Shown here: positions 1 to 14,475 of the stretch, one piece after another
Position numbering within the stretch: position 1 is the stretch's first letter
How the letters are laid out: every line of letters starts with the position of its first letter
NCBI GenBank assembly: GCA_013399875.1
Contig: VXAZ01001670.1
Span: 310,001-374,000, forward strand
Direction of reading: 5' to 3'
Length of the DNA stretch: 64,000 nt
DNA from: Gymnorhina tibicen
Lineage: Eukaryota > Chordata > Aves > Passeriformes > Artamidae
Notes under the pieces: generated by a model
Told to the model about the DNA's origin: nothing
Seen by the model: only the letters and a program-made list of their open reading frames with translations
Databases searched by the model: none
Translations under genes and position numbers: made by a program

Positions 1-3000
1 GCAGAGCATTACTTGTTTCTAAAAAATAACAAATTAAAATGAAATATGATTGAACTTTTCAGCTCAATATATGTCTTAGGACACATTAGAACTTGAGGCT
101 GCATTTTTGAAAATGAATTTTCACATGAAATGAAACAGATATTTTTACACTCAACATAAACACTATACTTGAGTATGAGACATGACTTCCATCCTCAGAG
201 AGCGTTCAAGAGCTGAGGGGTATGGTCCTAAGAAAACAGATATGACCAGACCTGCTTTGAAAAAGCTGTTGGTGGAGCTCCTTGTTAGTAAGAGCCTTCC
301 TGGACTGGCCTGACTATTCTGCATTTCACAAGTGTGAACCTCGTATGAGCACACAAATGGACAGAACAACAGTGAACAGTCTAAACAGCACTTTGCAGCA
401 CACAGGATGCAGCCAAGGCTGTGCTTTGAGCCAGTTCTGGTGCCAAAGCTGATTATACACATTACCTCATGACTGTGCCTCTGCAAAGTCTTTCCTCACA
501 GCTGGACTTCATCTGTGGGCATTGTCCTGTGTTAAAGCAGGCAGATGGCTTTTCTACTGCTGTGACCTCAGGGAACACACACAACTGTCCACACCTGGCT
601 GTGCAGTGCTGTCTGTAATGTCTCCTGTCACTACGGAAAAGCACCATTTATCCCAGACTCCAAAAGTACAGGTGTCACTGCTGTGCCTCTGTCATCGCCT
701 CTTGCAGCCCCCTGCTTTCAGCACCGTGCTGGGGCTTGAATTAATTGCTGACAAAGGGCGAACTGCAGCTTGTCAGCCATCAGGAAAGCCTGTGATCGCT
801 CATTATACACTGCTGACACAAGACCAAGATGAAACCAGGGCTCCGAGCTGGACGTTTATGTTATTGGTCTTATTTTGTCTGTTTGTTTGTGGTTTAATGC
901 CTATGTGGTTAATTTGAGGGCGATAAATAGCTTTTTGAGAAAACTAATTTGTACACAGCTGCAATTAATCAGAGTGCAGAGAAGAGTGCACCAGAGCTGA
1001 ACGCCCCGCTGAAACAGATGGTAGTGCTGCCGCCACACACTCCTGCATTCCTGCGAAGGTTAAGCCAAATTACAGAGCCCTGGGAATCTGAGCCTGCACA
1101 CAGGCTGGCTCTACCCACATCGGGTCCATTAGGGAAAAGCTTGAATGATTTTCACCTGGAAGCCTCCTGGGGCTTGCAGCCATTAGTTGAGAAGTTTAAT
1201 AACTGCTGGCAGGGGAAAAAAAACTCCACCAGAAACAAGCAATTCACTTAATTTTTCCAACTGCACAGCTGAAATTTAGCATCTAGTCCTGTTCCTGACT
1301 GTTTTCCTTATATTGCCAGATCCTCAAAACTTTCATGGTATGAGAGCAAAAGGATAGCAGCCAGATGGCAGCTGCTGTTTACAACAGAGCAACCTGATTA
1401 GGATCCAGTAGTTTTAGTTTTTTCTACTGGATTCCATCTGAATGCAACAAGAAGTTAATATTCCCAAGGACAGAGAAGCTGAGGTGCACAGAGCGAGGTG
1501 TAATGTTTTAAAGCTTCTGGATTGCAGAGTGGGTTCCTGCAAACCTTGGGGACTGATCTGCAGTTGTACTGAATGATGTGCTGATTCAAGTGAAAATTGT
1601 GAATGCTGGTGCCAAACAGAACTTCTCTGAAATGAGAGAAAAATTCTACTCGGTGAGACCCATCATGCTCAGGGCATGCAATGGCTTGTAAGATGGTTAT
1701 TAATTAGGTTATTCATCATTTGCCTGAGGTGTACCCAAGAGTTACCAGGAAGAGGTTTAGCATTTGCTTTAAAAATGTTGTCATTTAAGACAAAAGAACC
1801 CAGATGAAATCCAGAAAGATTATGTTTGAAGCCTGAACTTCTATTTAATACATAGATGCGCTACATAATCGCTAGAAGATGACTAATATCCTTTAAGTAT
1901 TACTGCTCAATGAGTCTTAAATGCAGAAGAACAGTGATTGTGCAAATGCCACAGCTATTACGAGTGATTCTTCAAAGGTCAGAGTAAAAGGTCCTCCCAC
2001 ATGTGCCATTATATTATGGAAGATAGTCCCAAAACAGACTAGTGGGAGATATACCAAAACCACAAGACCATGTAAGTTCTTCTTTAATGTTGTTGATTTC
2101 AAAAATGCTAGAATCAATTTTCATTACTTGATTGAGAAACAAAAGGCAACATGGAAGCCAAGTTCTGACTGTACAGGCTTGCTGCAGCTATGGGAAGAGA
2201 ATTTCACTTTACTCCCTGTTTTCCTTTCCTGTGCAAACACACACAGCCTAGCAGCAACGCCTTGAATCAGGGAAGCACTTCAGCTAGGGATTAAAAACAG
2301 GTGGCCAAGGAGTTGAAACCTATAAAAATTTCCCTCCAGTAAATTCACATCAGATAATTAGTGTCAGGTTTCTACTTCTTTCTTCCTTGCCAGTTCTTCA
2401 ATAGCTTCAATAATTTGCCATTATCTTGAAAAGGAGGGATGAGAAAAAGGGCACTCAAAAATGGTTGCTTAAAGACATAAGCACTGCGGCATGCACTTGG
2501 GGAATTCTAGTAGCAGGGCAGAAAAACATCTGCATAGATCTTTAAGGAGACTGAACTTGTGAACCTTGGAGTTTAAAGGCTTTTTATGATTCTGCACAAG
2601 TTGTGTGTGCTTTTCCTTCTGGCCAGAACCTTGCTTTCCTAAGAAGCAAAAGTAATTACAGTGTTGATTGCAATAAACTCACAGAGAGCGTCATTATTTC
2701 TCTCCTTTACACAAAGTACATGCAAACATATTCAACAGGCTATTGTGTTTGCTGCAGGCAAGAAAAAGGAGTCACCATTTCAAGAATAATCATAACAGTG
2801 GGGATGAAAAAATAGCAAGGCCCAGAGTTTGATGACTGTCAGTTCTGAAGGTAGTGAGATGTAGTTTCGGGCTGAGAAGCTGAGAGGATTTCTATGTGGG
2901 CAAAAACAGCTGTACTTGCAACATCAGCTGAGAAACTAGACACCCAAGCAGGACTTCCCATGACACCAGTAAGGATAAAAAGCTGTGTTATTGCAGGTCT

Positions 3001-6000
3001 TACAGAACAGAGCATAGTGTCTTCTGTTATTAAAGTCTGCAAAATACAAAGCTATAGATCAAGTAAAATTTGTTATTTCAGTCAGAGATGGAAGTCCAGA
3101 CTTCTAGTTTCTGCTGCTGGTTCTCATATTAGACTTTACCTTATAGGGCCACCACTATTATAGCATCTGACCAAATTTTATGTTTTATCCTCATAACTGA
3201 TATAAAAACGATTAACCTCACTTTCAGAAGGCACTAAAGGCACCAAAAGGCTATCTTCCCTAAGATGATATGGGAAATTCATAACAGGAATGAACTGACC
3301 CCATTCTCCCAAGACTCGTGTTTTGAATTTTCTTCTTTGCTCAAATCCACTCAAATGTCCATAACCTCAGTTAGCTCTGGATATAACTGCATTTTTACCA
3401 AGATGGGTAAGAAGACTGAATTTGAAAGCCTTCTGAATTGCTAGGATTAAAAGCACTACAAGAAATTCAGTGTACTATATTAATAATTGGCCTCATGCCT
3501 TGCAGTAGTAAAACAAAATAACATCACAACAGCATATTATTCGTTAGATAAAATGCTCTTCTTATTCCCACTATACTTGTAGTTCTGCAGTGCTCAACTC
3601 CATAACACTCAAGCTCTCCTGTTTACTCCTCGAGCTCCAAGCCACAGTTAAGATTTGCTCTGTAGTGCTTCACAGTGAAAGCTCTGGGTGGGTATCTGTG
3701 GGCAGCCAGAAAATAGTGGCAATAAATCTGATCTCAAAATTTATTGCTACAATACACTGATTGTTTTCACTTCTACTGTGCTGAATACGCTGAGGATAAA
3801 AACTGAGGGGTATCCTACTGGGAGTTATATATCGGCATTACAAAGCAACCTGATCAATCCCTACACGAGCACATCAGCCAAAACCAGCACAAAGGCGTAG
3901 CAGTAGGTAAAAACCAACACCCTAACTGTGAACTCACCATGTTCTTACTGCCTGTAACAGGACAGCTGATGCAGAGTTCAACACTGAGCCTGCAATACTC
4001 TGCTTTTATGTGACAGTGGTTCTCTCAAGTGAACCAGAGAAAAAAAAATCCCTCAGGCTAAGCTAGCAGGAGCAGCTCTAACACCTATTTGAGATGTACT
4101 TTTATAGTAATAGAAGAGGACTGCTGCTACCAGCTTTTGAAACAGGTATGGGGAGCTAGCACACGGCAGCTCAGCAGAACGAATAGTCTCATTAAGAGCT
4201 ATTTCCATTAAAGCTATCATGACCCTCTGCCTGCAATTTACACGAGCTTTTCCTATCCACATCAGAGCTGAAAGGAAATGGTGTGAAAGGGAAATGCACT
4301 GATTTGAAATGAAAGTTGCACAAAAATTGTAAATCATATTCAAGTGCTTTCTGCTAGATCAATTAGTGAACTCCTATTCCCTCTTGTAGAAAGGCCCCTT
4401 TACAAGGTTTATAGTTTCCCTGCACTCTCCTATAACAGACAAAGAGGTTGAGATTTTCTGGAGGTGATCCTTCTGCCTTCCCGTGCAGCTCACAGAAAGC
4501 TTTTTAAGGGCTATGCTAATGTGACCTGACTATGCTTGTGTGAGTGCATGGGAAGCTGTACCTGCTACATATGCCAAGTGTGAGCGTGGGCTCACGCATG
4601 TGTTTCTTGGTGCCTGCAGTTTGCTGAACAAGATCGCTACTTGTGGGAAGGAGTTTGCTGTACCTGAGAGCACGGACGTGTGTAGGTGAGGAACATGACG
4701 TGGGAGGGTGTAGTACACAGACACATGAGTAGGTGTGTGGGTCTGAGAAATAGTTACAGCCGACAGAATGACATGATTGGGAACTTTCCTATAACTTTTT
4801 GGAGTACAGGAGTGTATACTCTCTGGGCAAATGGTGTCTGTATGGTCACTTAAGGTGTACTGTAAGGCATCATACGTAGCTATGTACACTTTGATGAATT
4901 TATTGAAGATCTCTAAGCATGGTTTAAACTTTGCCCTCTCACCTTACATGTTGCCAGTATGGGAGGGACCAACACATTCTAGGACAAGGTTTTTTTATGC
5001 AACTAAATATAACACCCCTTCTCTTCCCTTGGTGTTGTCAATTCATCCAACAGCAGATTGTTGAATTACTACCTTTGCAATAGTCTTGTCCATGAAGCAG
5101 ATGTTTTGGGTTTAATTGCCATCATGTACCTGGAACATGCATGAAGCATTTAGTTCTTTGGAATGTAAATCATGGGAAACCTTCCCAACACCAACAAAAC
5201 TGTCCTCTCTGCAAGAAGTAGGCAGAAAGCTGAAATGAGCTAGACAAGATGCCTCTACCTATTTCAAATCAGATCAAAATTAAAGTCTCCAAAGACATAG
5301 GCATGAACCATTTTAAAGGGTTTTAATACTGTGTCCTTCCTGGTGTTGAAAGAAAAAAAGACTGTCACTCGTACTATGCTTTCTCTTCCCTCTAGTCCAA
5401 AACTTCTGCTTGATCCTTGCAAACAACAGCCTATGTAATCTCTTCCTTGTGACTGGCAGTCTGTGGGGCAGGAAAGCAACCCTTGCAAATGAAATTCACC
5501 CAGCATTTACAAACCAGACAAGAGAAAAGGAGGATGAAGTGAAAAGGAACCTTTTGTTTTCAGCAGGGAGCAGAGCACAACAAGGAAATAAAAAGATGAA
5601 TAAACCTGTCATAGACTTTTTCTTTATGGAGCAGAGGCACAGTTATTAGGTACCCGCAAAGAAGGCATTCTGGATATATGACTCCTAATACATCGTCCAT
5701 AATACAGCAGTGTGCAGAAGGCATACAACTTTTCAAACAGTTGTCAGAGACAGAAATAAATACAGTGTCTTAGTGGAAAAAAATGGCCAGAAGGATTAGA
5801 AGTGAGCATTGGGGTAGTGCAGGCAGAAGTCAGAGAGCTCTCTCTGACAACGTGTTTTCATACACGATACTCGTTAGAAAGAAAAAAGTTATTAACCTAT
5901 TATTATTATTTTTCTCTTACTAATCAGGGTGAGGTTTTTACTGCTCATAGAATGTGACAGATTGATAGTGCTCATTAGAAAGGAAAGGCCGCAAACATAG

Positions 6001-9000
6001 AGCTCTGCCAAGCATATCTCCATCCACAATTGTGGCACTCTTTATTAAACATAGGTCACACCACCCATTTGAAACCCATGATCTGACTCCTCTGAAGACC
6101 CAAAAAACCCACTGCTAAACATCCTCACTGCTAATGCGTAACTTCCTACCGTTTCCTCTCTTCCTACAGTTCTGACAAAATACAGTGACCTTTGTATCAT
6201 ATTTCTCTTCAGTTTTCTATGTCTGGCATCAACTGCACATGCCACCATGCTCTGTAGCATTCCTTCTTATCCCAGTACTGATCTCCTAAAAATGAACAGA
6301 ATATCCTAATATTTCAGTTATGCAATTACTGTAGTATCTCCTAATGCAATAAAGCTAAATTTTTTGTCATACGCTGACCCCATTGCACAGTCTTACCTGT
6401 CTGCCTTCTTCCCCAGTATCACAGATTTGTGGGGCAAAGAAGTATCAGAGTGTATAGGTCTGGAGGCAGATGGGCATATTAGGAAAGATCAGGTGAGAAA
6501 TCAAAGATGGTTTGTAGGTTGTTACAAATGCTGAGTGGAGGATGTTTTGTTCTGTAAATTTGTGCATTAATAGTTTGAACTAAGTAACAGCCAATTTTTT
6601 TTACATATTTATACTGCTAAAATGCATGTGCTGTTGTTTTTTTCTTTTTTAAACATTCAAATATTATCAGTAAAAGCTTTAAGTAACAGCAATAAGAAAC
6701 ATGTAACAATTATTGTTTAGGCCTTCCTGATGACATTAGATCACGCTGTCTCCATGCTAACTAATAAGAATCGATTCTGAAATGAGAAACTTGGAAGATC
6801 TTTTCTATCCTTTGTTCAGCAGTCTGCCATTTGATATTCACACAGGAACCACTTCAAGACTATTGCATACCCTAGCCCAAATTTCTTTACAGACAGTCTC
6901 ATTTCAGACCCGGGCCTGAAAAAGAAAATAAAATGATTTTCAGTGATGGATGATCTCAACAGTGAAATTTTGTCTGACCTGCTGCTAGAAGCAAGGAGCA
7001 CCTAACTGACATGAGATAAGTTGGTTGGGATCAAATACCATAAACCACAAAGCTTTCCAACGAAACGGAACTTACACCTGAATAGAACTTATTTCTCTGA
7101 GATTTGGAGAAAGGAGTTTTGTTTTCCTTATGCATGAAGAGGTGTTTATAAGAGCTCTGGCTGAAATGACAAGTGCCCTACCACCACCAAGGTAAAACAG
7201 CTGACAATCCACCAACGCTGGCAACACTTTTTCAGTTTCACTGACCTACCTATCGTTCACTATCTCTCCCTACATTATTCTCTTCCTCTGATCTTTCTCC
7301 TCCTTGCCTCCCACATAACGCTCTGTTCACAAATTATTTCTACTGTTTCAATGGAATGACATAAAACTAAATGAAACAGCATAACACAAAGACCCACCCC
7401 TTTCTTATATTGTACTAAAATGTTATGAAAGATACAAGTAACTTTATTCTTTCTATCCCTAAAAGTAAGCAAGAAACTCATCTCTGCCCCAAACCTGGCA
7501 ACTGGTGATCCCTAGATCTATGATTTACAAAAAACAAAAATGAAGTTTCAGTAGTAACAGCTCAAATTACATCAAAATAAAAAGTTGCATTACTTTCTGG
7601 CTGGCTTGTAACTAAAACACAATTAGATGTAAAGTAAGTCCAGTTTTTATACCAGCCCTTCTCTTTGTCATGGTACTGTTACAGACATTATCACCCTCGA
7701 GCTTTGAGCTTCTTTCTTCAGTACGCTACTGTGCACAGAAATGTATAAACTTGCAACTTGGCTTTATGGACAAGGCCAGGGCAATGAAGCAGTGATTTGT
7801 CCTCTCAGTAAGGGTGAATGACAACTTCATATAATTAAGTTCTTCATTCACTCTGCAGTTAAGCTTTATTCACATAATTTTTTAATGTAACATAAACAAG
7901 TTTCATGGGTCATTACTCAGACAGGTGTGCTGCATACTGCATCTTTTAGATTTCAGGCCAGGAAAATGAAAACAGGAATGGTAAAATTACTTGTCTGCAT
8001 GCATTCAGGGAATGTGGTGAAATGCTTAATGACAAACATTAAGTTTCACTTTCTATCTTCCAACAACTCTTTTGAAGCTTGACATTACATTTCTTCACTC
8101 TTCCCCTCTTTCCTTCCTTTATACTTTACTGAAAATAGCATCTTTCTGATACCGAATTAATTCAAAATCAATTAATTGCTCTCCTAACTCCATAACCTAA
8201 GTGCTGCAAAAGTAAAACATTCACTTTCCAAATAATTTAAAAATCTAATCTTGTTAATTTGCACCCTTTATAATACAACACAATCTGCTGTTTGTACCTG
8301 GTGGGTAGGGCTTAGAGAAGATGCTCATAGCACAGTGGTGGCTAGACCACTTCCTTGCTAACTTGTAATTCTATTCAGAAATAATACTTGTTGGGCTAAT
8401 TCTAACTTCTGACAGTGGAAATGAATGTGCTTCTGCAGTTGCATTTAAATGGTCTATGATGTTATTTTCCTTTAGCTTCTACATGCTGCCAATAGGCTTC
8501 TCCTGATGCAGTATCCACGATTTCCAGAGAGTTTTTATTCAAAATAAAAGCAGTTTCACTTCATTACCTTCACTGATGGCTTTGATTAGTGCATTTTGTA
8601 CTGATGCAATCAATTCCTGTATCTTAACCAGGACTGCTAATTTCTTTTACCATGCAAACTAATTTGAACAATCGTAGTTACATCTTCAGCATCCGATATG
8701 ACCTGTCCTGTTTCTGCAGTCAAAGTAGACAAAGCTCTGGCAACCTATGTAGAGAGCTGCCAATTCAAAAATTCACTACATGAAGGTAAAATCAAGTAGA
8801 TTTAATAATTAATCCCATAAGGTAACTGAAGAAGTATGCCACCACAGGAGGTATTCAATGATTGCAGTAAATGTTTCACTTTCTTGGACAACAAAGTCTT
8901 TTAAAATTTCCAGAGAAGAAGGCCTAACTTCTTTATTGGATCAATAAGTGTAGAAGTCTGAACTGGATATGCCATTCCTTCTTTTGCTGCCTTTCCCCCA

Positions 9001-11689
9001 CCTCCTTCTTGGTCTTCATGAAAATGGGGATTAAAAAATGCAACTTTAGAATTAAGTGGATTTGCACTTAAATCTGAATCACCAGCCTCTCTTTGTTTTA
9101 AACTGTCATATGCTGTTTCTGCACATTACTACACAGCTTTTGCACTCTGCAAAAGATAGATGCAAATGAGAAATGAGAGAAATGAAGCATGAACAGACTA
9201 GAAAGACAAATATGTAGCCTGTTAGGGATCTGAGACATTTAGTGCTCTGCTTATTCTGAAGGATTGTAAAAAGTTAAAAAAGCAACCTAGAAATGCAAAA
9301 ATATTTTGGGGAACATTAGCTTCCAACTGTATCACAATGGATGGGTAGATTAACATTCACACACCTACTTTCTTTTTGATAAATATTTCTCAATTACTTT
9401 TTCAGATTAAGAGATACAGTTACAAACACACATTATAATAGGGTTTTTTTCCTAGCTCACAGAATCTTGGAGCAGATGAGATGCTGTTTTGAGTTACTTG
9501 AAGAACCTTTTAACCACAGAACTGTAAAGAACAGAGACAGCTTTGACTCAAAATTATTTCTGCAGAGTCCTGTCACTGACTTAAAGCCCATAAAGGGTGA
9601 GAGAAACCCATCCACTTCTGAAAATTCTTCCCACTCTGAAATTTGAATGTGTTACTTCCCCACCAAAAAGAAAAGCCAGACTATTCTGACAAGAAAAGCT
9701 TTCACATTGTAGTTCACTACCCAGGAAGAAAACTTCTAGTATTCCAGCCTACAATCATGCTATACTGAGTGCAACTATTTACATATTACAGCTTGAACAG
9801 AGGGGGAAATACAAGATCATTTCACAGACACATTGGCCAATTAAGTATATGGAGTTAATCATAATTACAGTAAATTATGCCAAGCGTGACTAGATGTAAT
9901 CACAAGGCAAACACATTTTTGTCCAGTTGGCAACAGAAGCAAAATTTTTTGTAAAATTCAGAGGAATTTTTATTAATGCTATCCAGTAGCAGAAAGATTC
10001 TAGATAATTTGAATGCCCATATTTTACTATTTCAAAACCAGCATAATTCCATATCAATTTTACAAATTTGTGTATATAAGGAGAATTCAATTACTGTGAA
10101 AGTTGAAATAAGCGTACATGCAAAATAAATTGTGCATTAGAACAGTATGTGTATTTGAATGACAAAGGTACCTATTCATACAGACTAACGTCTTATATTC
10201 GGTAAAAGCAAATATATAGAGAAATATTTCTTTTAATAAAGCTAAATGGAAGTTTTTAAACCAGTGTGGATTTGAAAGCCAAAGCTGTTTTTTCATTTCC
10301 CTCACTAATGAGAAACAGATCATAGATTTACTAGTTATTAGTAGGAGCTTTTGTACCATTCGAGTGTGTAGTGCTCTATGTACAATGTGTACAGGGCTAC
10401 TATGTACTGAAATTGCACAATGCAGTCCTGTGAAAAAAATTCTTGCAATCCAAATTAGTAAATTTGGATACTAGAAGCAATACAGCCATGTGGTACTGCA
10501 TACCACACTGGCTGACTTTCCTTGTTTCTCAGCCAGGTAAAATTATCTGCATGGAGCTCTGGGATGCTATGGTTAAACTGCTCCCAATATCTGTGCACAT
10601 TTGTTCAAAGCGAACTTGCCTATCTCTGTACAGGACTACAGCATTCTGTGCAGGTATTTAAAATGATTTTACCAAGGGAAGAAGTCAAAGCCCAAAAAGG
10701 TGGAGTTAACCGATGTACTGTTTATTACACTTGCTTTTAATAGCAGTCAATAATAGCTCAGAGCTAGTGTTTTGTAATATAACAGGCTGGGTTTGGAGGA
10801 GGATGTGAAGGAAGACCGTCTGCTTTGTGCTCTGTTGACGTGAGCACCTGGTTATGCTGCAGCTCTGAATCACATGAGCCATTAACAGAAAACAAAGTCA
10901 CAGAAGCAAAAGACAGGAAAGCCACAATACATCTTGGAGTCAGTCCCAGACAGGACAGGCTCCTTGACAAAAGTTCAGGATGAAAGTGGTATAGTGCAGA
11001 CACCAGCAAAAATGCCAAGAAGAAATCATTTGCAGAGCAGGAGAATGAAAGATAATCTCTGCATCACATCTGCAACATGAAGCTTTAATTAACATTTCAC
11101 AAGCCCTGGCACACTTGAAATGTCAGTTTCTGTTCGGTATGGAAAATCTTTGGGGGGTTTAGAACCACAGCTATGGATGAGACACCAAGGCCGGACTATG
11201 ATTAGGACACAGCTGAAATAAAATCAAGCTGCCTTTCCTTGTGGCCACGTGAATCATGACAGAAATAGAAGCAGCTGTTACTGTTAGTTTGGTCGCACTG
11301 GGGACAGCTATTGCCACTGGCACGAGTAGCTGGCTAGCTGCTAGCATTGCTGTAGTGGTTCGGCTGGCACAGATAACCACTTTTCTGTCTCCAACGGCTT
11401 TATGAAAATATCACTGTTCAAAAATTTCCATTTGGTTCAATTTCTTTACTGATTGCTTTCTTTAGAAATAAATACCCTAAGTGTTTTTGGGACTAAGCCC
11501 CCTCAAGACACTGTTATATACAAACTAGATCACAGGCAACAGAAGTGAGAAGTATGTATTTCAACATATTTATACTATTACCTAACCCACTCTTGCCTTC
11601 CTTGCAGCCTGTACAACTGAGTCCCACGCAATACATTCAGGTACTAGGTACAGTCGCAACCTGTACAATCCAGATTTAATTTTGCTAAG
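1..11689 (-). other. NRXN3 intronic sequence, no gene recognised
   Basis: Part of the intron after the LNS6/stalk exon (transcribed right to left). No exon of NRXN3, no other gene and no clear young repeat was recognised. Open frames are at most 131 codons and show no family resemblance. The block 720-980 is less repetitive and carries TTGAATTAATTGCTGAC and CAGCTGCAATTAATCAGAG (homeodomain-like and E-box-like motifs), a weak candidate for a regulatory element. Confidence 0.6.
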
Positions 11690-11935
11690 CAAGGATGTTT
11701 TCATTTCTTTCCTGGGGAGACTATTCCACAGTTTACCAAATCTCGCTTTTATGAAATTGCTTCTGCTTTCAGTCTAAATTTATTTAATCTTAGCTTCAGC
11801 CCAATACACCTAGTTATATGCCCTCAATGCATCACCCTAAAGCATTTATACTCTTTAAACGTGTAATGTCTATCACAGTGCTCTCATTTCTGTATCATTT
11901 AGCAAACAATGCACATTCATAATTTGTGTAATTTC
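11690..11935 (-). mobile_element. Ancient CR1-like LINE fragment
   Basis: GGGGAGACTATTCCACAGTT, CGCTTTTATGAAATTGCTTC, AATCTTAGCTTCAGCCCAAT and TTATATGCCCTCAATGCATC read as a strongly diverged reverse-orientation CR1-type 3' region. Called from general resemblance only. Confidence 0.5.
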
Positions 11936-12929
11936 TTACCAGCTCAGGTTGTGTTTTAATTTTTACCTCTTTTTTTTGCTAGTTAGGCATCTGAAATGGC
12001 ATGCAACAATATCACAGGAGAAGCAATTCTGTTCAAAGTTATTTTGAAACTCTTTCTTTGGGCTTGACAAGCTCTGCAGATAGGCAACTTACAGGGTCAT
12101 TTGCTATTTACATAGCAGTATGGTATCTTGGCACAAATAGGCTAAGAAGAGCCTTGTGTTCCTATCACCATCCGCAGCATCATCAGCTGACTTGATGAAG
12201 CATCTCCATTTCCTGTGTACATAGCAGTAGCTAGAGGCTCTAATTCAACTGTTGCTGCACTAAATTCAGAAGGAGTAGATGCAATTATTACTAGGGCTAC
12301 CTGATTGTTTCATTATTTTTGTTGATGTGACTCATACGGCTCACACTGCACCATCTCTGGAACATCCCTAGTTCCCTTTAGCTTGTGGCTTAGCGAATGT
12401 CCTTCGTGCATCAGGATTCAAGCAGTTCTGTGTGGTCTCTCTAACAGGCACTTCAGAAACTTAAAAGCCACGTACCTCTGACAGTGTTATAGAGGCACTG
12501 TTTCAATTTCTTCATACAAAATTGTTTCAGAGTTTCCAATACATAAGAGGTCCCAAAGCACCTTTGTCTAGTTTTCCCAGAACTGCCAAGACCATTGCCC
12601 TTAGAGGTACAGCTGAACAACATTTCAAGTGAGGATACCATAACTTCTGACCTCTCAACAGTTACTGTATGTTTATCCTCTGTCCCAGGAGAAGAAAGCT
12701 TCTTGTTTCAAAAGGTGTAACAGGAAGCAACATGGATAGAAATTTAATTTCATAGCATCTGAAGCAGCTTCCTCTTTGCACCAATGTGTGCATGCACTAT
12801 AAATTAAAATATAAGCCCAGGAATGTACAGAGGGATTACTAGAAAGTAGAAATGGATTTTAAAGCATTTTAGGTTGTAGATGTTTGATGTGATGAAGCCC
12901 TGCAATTGTAACTGACTGCAAGTCAATGA

Positions 12930-13775
12930 AGAGAGGCCCTGCAGAGAAACCTTGACAAATTAAGAGGGCTGGACAATCATGAACCGTATGAAGTTTATCA
13001 AGTGAAAATGACGGATTCTGCATTTGCCCTGGGACAGAGCAACCCTGGATGTACAGACAGACTGTGGCATGAGATGCAGGACAGCAGTGATGCAGAACGG
13101 GACCTGAGGGTCCTGCTTGATGGCAAGTTGAATCTGAGCCAGCAGTGCCCTGGCAGCCAGGAGGGCCAACCCTGTCCTGGGGGGCATCAGGCACAGCATC
13201 GCCAGCCGGGCAAGGGAGGGGATTGTCCTGCTCTGCTCTGCACTGGGGTGGCCTCACAAGATAAAAAAGACATCAAACTATTACAGAACATCCAAAGAAG
13301 GGCTAAAAAGGTGGTGAAGGGTCTGGAGGGGAAGCCATATGAGAAGCAGCTGAGGTAATTTGGTTTGTTCAGCCTGGAGAAGAGGAGACTGAGGGGAGAC
13401 CTCACTGCAGTCTACAACTTCCTTGTGAGGGAAGGAGGAGGGGTAGGCACTGATCTCTTCTCTTTGGTGACCAATGACAGGAACTTGAGGATATAGCATG
13501 AAGCTGAGTCAGGGGAAGTTTAGGTTAGATACAAGGAAAAGGTTTTTCACCCAGAGGGTGGTTGGGCACTGGAATAGGTTTCCCAGGGAAGTGGTCTCAG
13601 CACCAGCCTGACAGTCTTCCCTGATGTTTCCCCTGACAGAGTTCAAGAAGAGCTTGGACAACGCTCTCAGGCACATTGTGTGACTCTTGGGGCAGTTCTG
13701 TGCAGGGACAGGAGTTGGACTTCATGATCTGCCTGGGACCCTTACAACTCAGGATATTCCACGATTCTATGAATG
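12930..13775 (+). mobile_element. CR1 LINE, 5'-truncated, 3' end of ORF2 plus 3' UTR
   Basis: The stretch matches the well-known 3' part of bird CR1: GAGAGGCCCTGCAGAGAAAC, then the end of the reverse-transcriptase ORF (LRVLLDGKLNLSQQCPGSQEG in degraded form, then HRQPGKGGDCPALLCTG out of frame), then GAAGAGGAGACTGAGGGGAG, TTCACCCAGAGGGTGGTTGG, and the terminal CAACTCAGGATATTCC-ACGATTCTATGA. About 30 bases usually following the GGCCTCAC segment (near 13257) are missing, a small internal deletion. Short open frames here are fossil ORF2, not genes. Confidence 0.95.
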
Positions 13776-13987
13776 TTAAATAAATTCTTCAGAGAAGAAT
13801 CTAATGAAGCTTTACCCTTGTTGATGACTTTTAAACGAATTACATTTAATTACCTTTCTCAGATGCTTATATTTATTCATTCTTTGTGTGGGGAGATTAG
13901 AATTTGTATTTATATACTATGTATCTAATATAATTTTGTATGTCTGCATGAATATACATGTGAATAAAAAAGGAGGCAGGACTTCAA

Positions 13988-14475
13988 GGTGCTGGAGTGG
14001 ATCCAGAGAAGGGCAAGAAAGCTGAAGGGTCTGGAGTACAAGTCCTATTGAGGAATGGCTGAAGGAGCTGGGGTTGTTTAGCCTGAAGAAAAGAAGGCTC
14101 AGGGGGAGACCTCAAGGGAGAGGGCAGGGGAGACCTCATCACTCCCTACAACTACCTGAAAGGAGGGTGTAGCCATGTGGGAATCAGCCTCTTCTCCCAG
14201 GCAGCCAGTGACAGGCCAAGAGGACATAGTCCCAAGCTGTGCCAGGAGAGGTTAAGGTTGGACATTAGGAAGAAATTCTTCAAAGAAAAGGTGATTAGAT
14301 ATTGTAATGTGCTGCCCAGGGAGCTGCTGGAGTCACCATCCCTGGAGATGTTTAAGCAAAAACTGGACGTGGTATTTAGTGCCATGTTCTAGCTGACAAG
14401 ACAGTGTTTGGTCTCAGGTTGGACTTGATGATCTCAGAGGTCTTTTACAACCTAACTGATTGTGTGATTCTGTGA
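13988..14475 (+). mobile_element. Second CR1 LINE 3' fragment, different subfamily
   Basis: Starts GTGCTGGAGTGGATCCAGAG and carries the CR1 landmarks GAAGGCTCAGGGGGAGACCTC, CCAGTGACAGGCCAAGAGG, GGTTGGACATTAGGAAGAAA, CTGCCCAGGGAGCTGCTGGA and TTGGACTTGATGATCTCAGAG, ending in GATTCTGTGA. The wording differs from the copy 210 bp upstream, so it is another subfamily and a separate insertion. Around 14101-14140 the phrase GGGGAGACCTCA occurs twice, a small local duplication. Confidence 0.93.

Noticed and set aside
522..917. 131-codon plus-strand frame with a hydrophobic C-terminus
   Set aside because: No recognisable domain and ordinary intron texture; a frame of this length is not rare in 64 kb on six frames.
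13002..13499. Several overlapping frames of 72-132 codons on both strands
   Set aside because: Fossil CR1 reverse-transcriptase and 3' UTR sequence.
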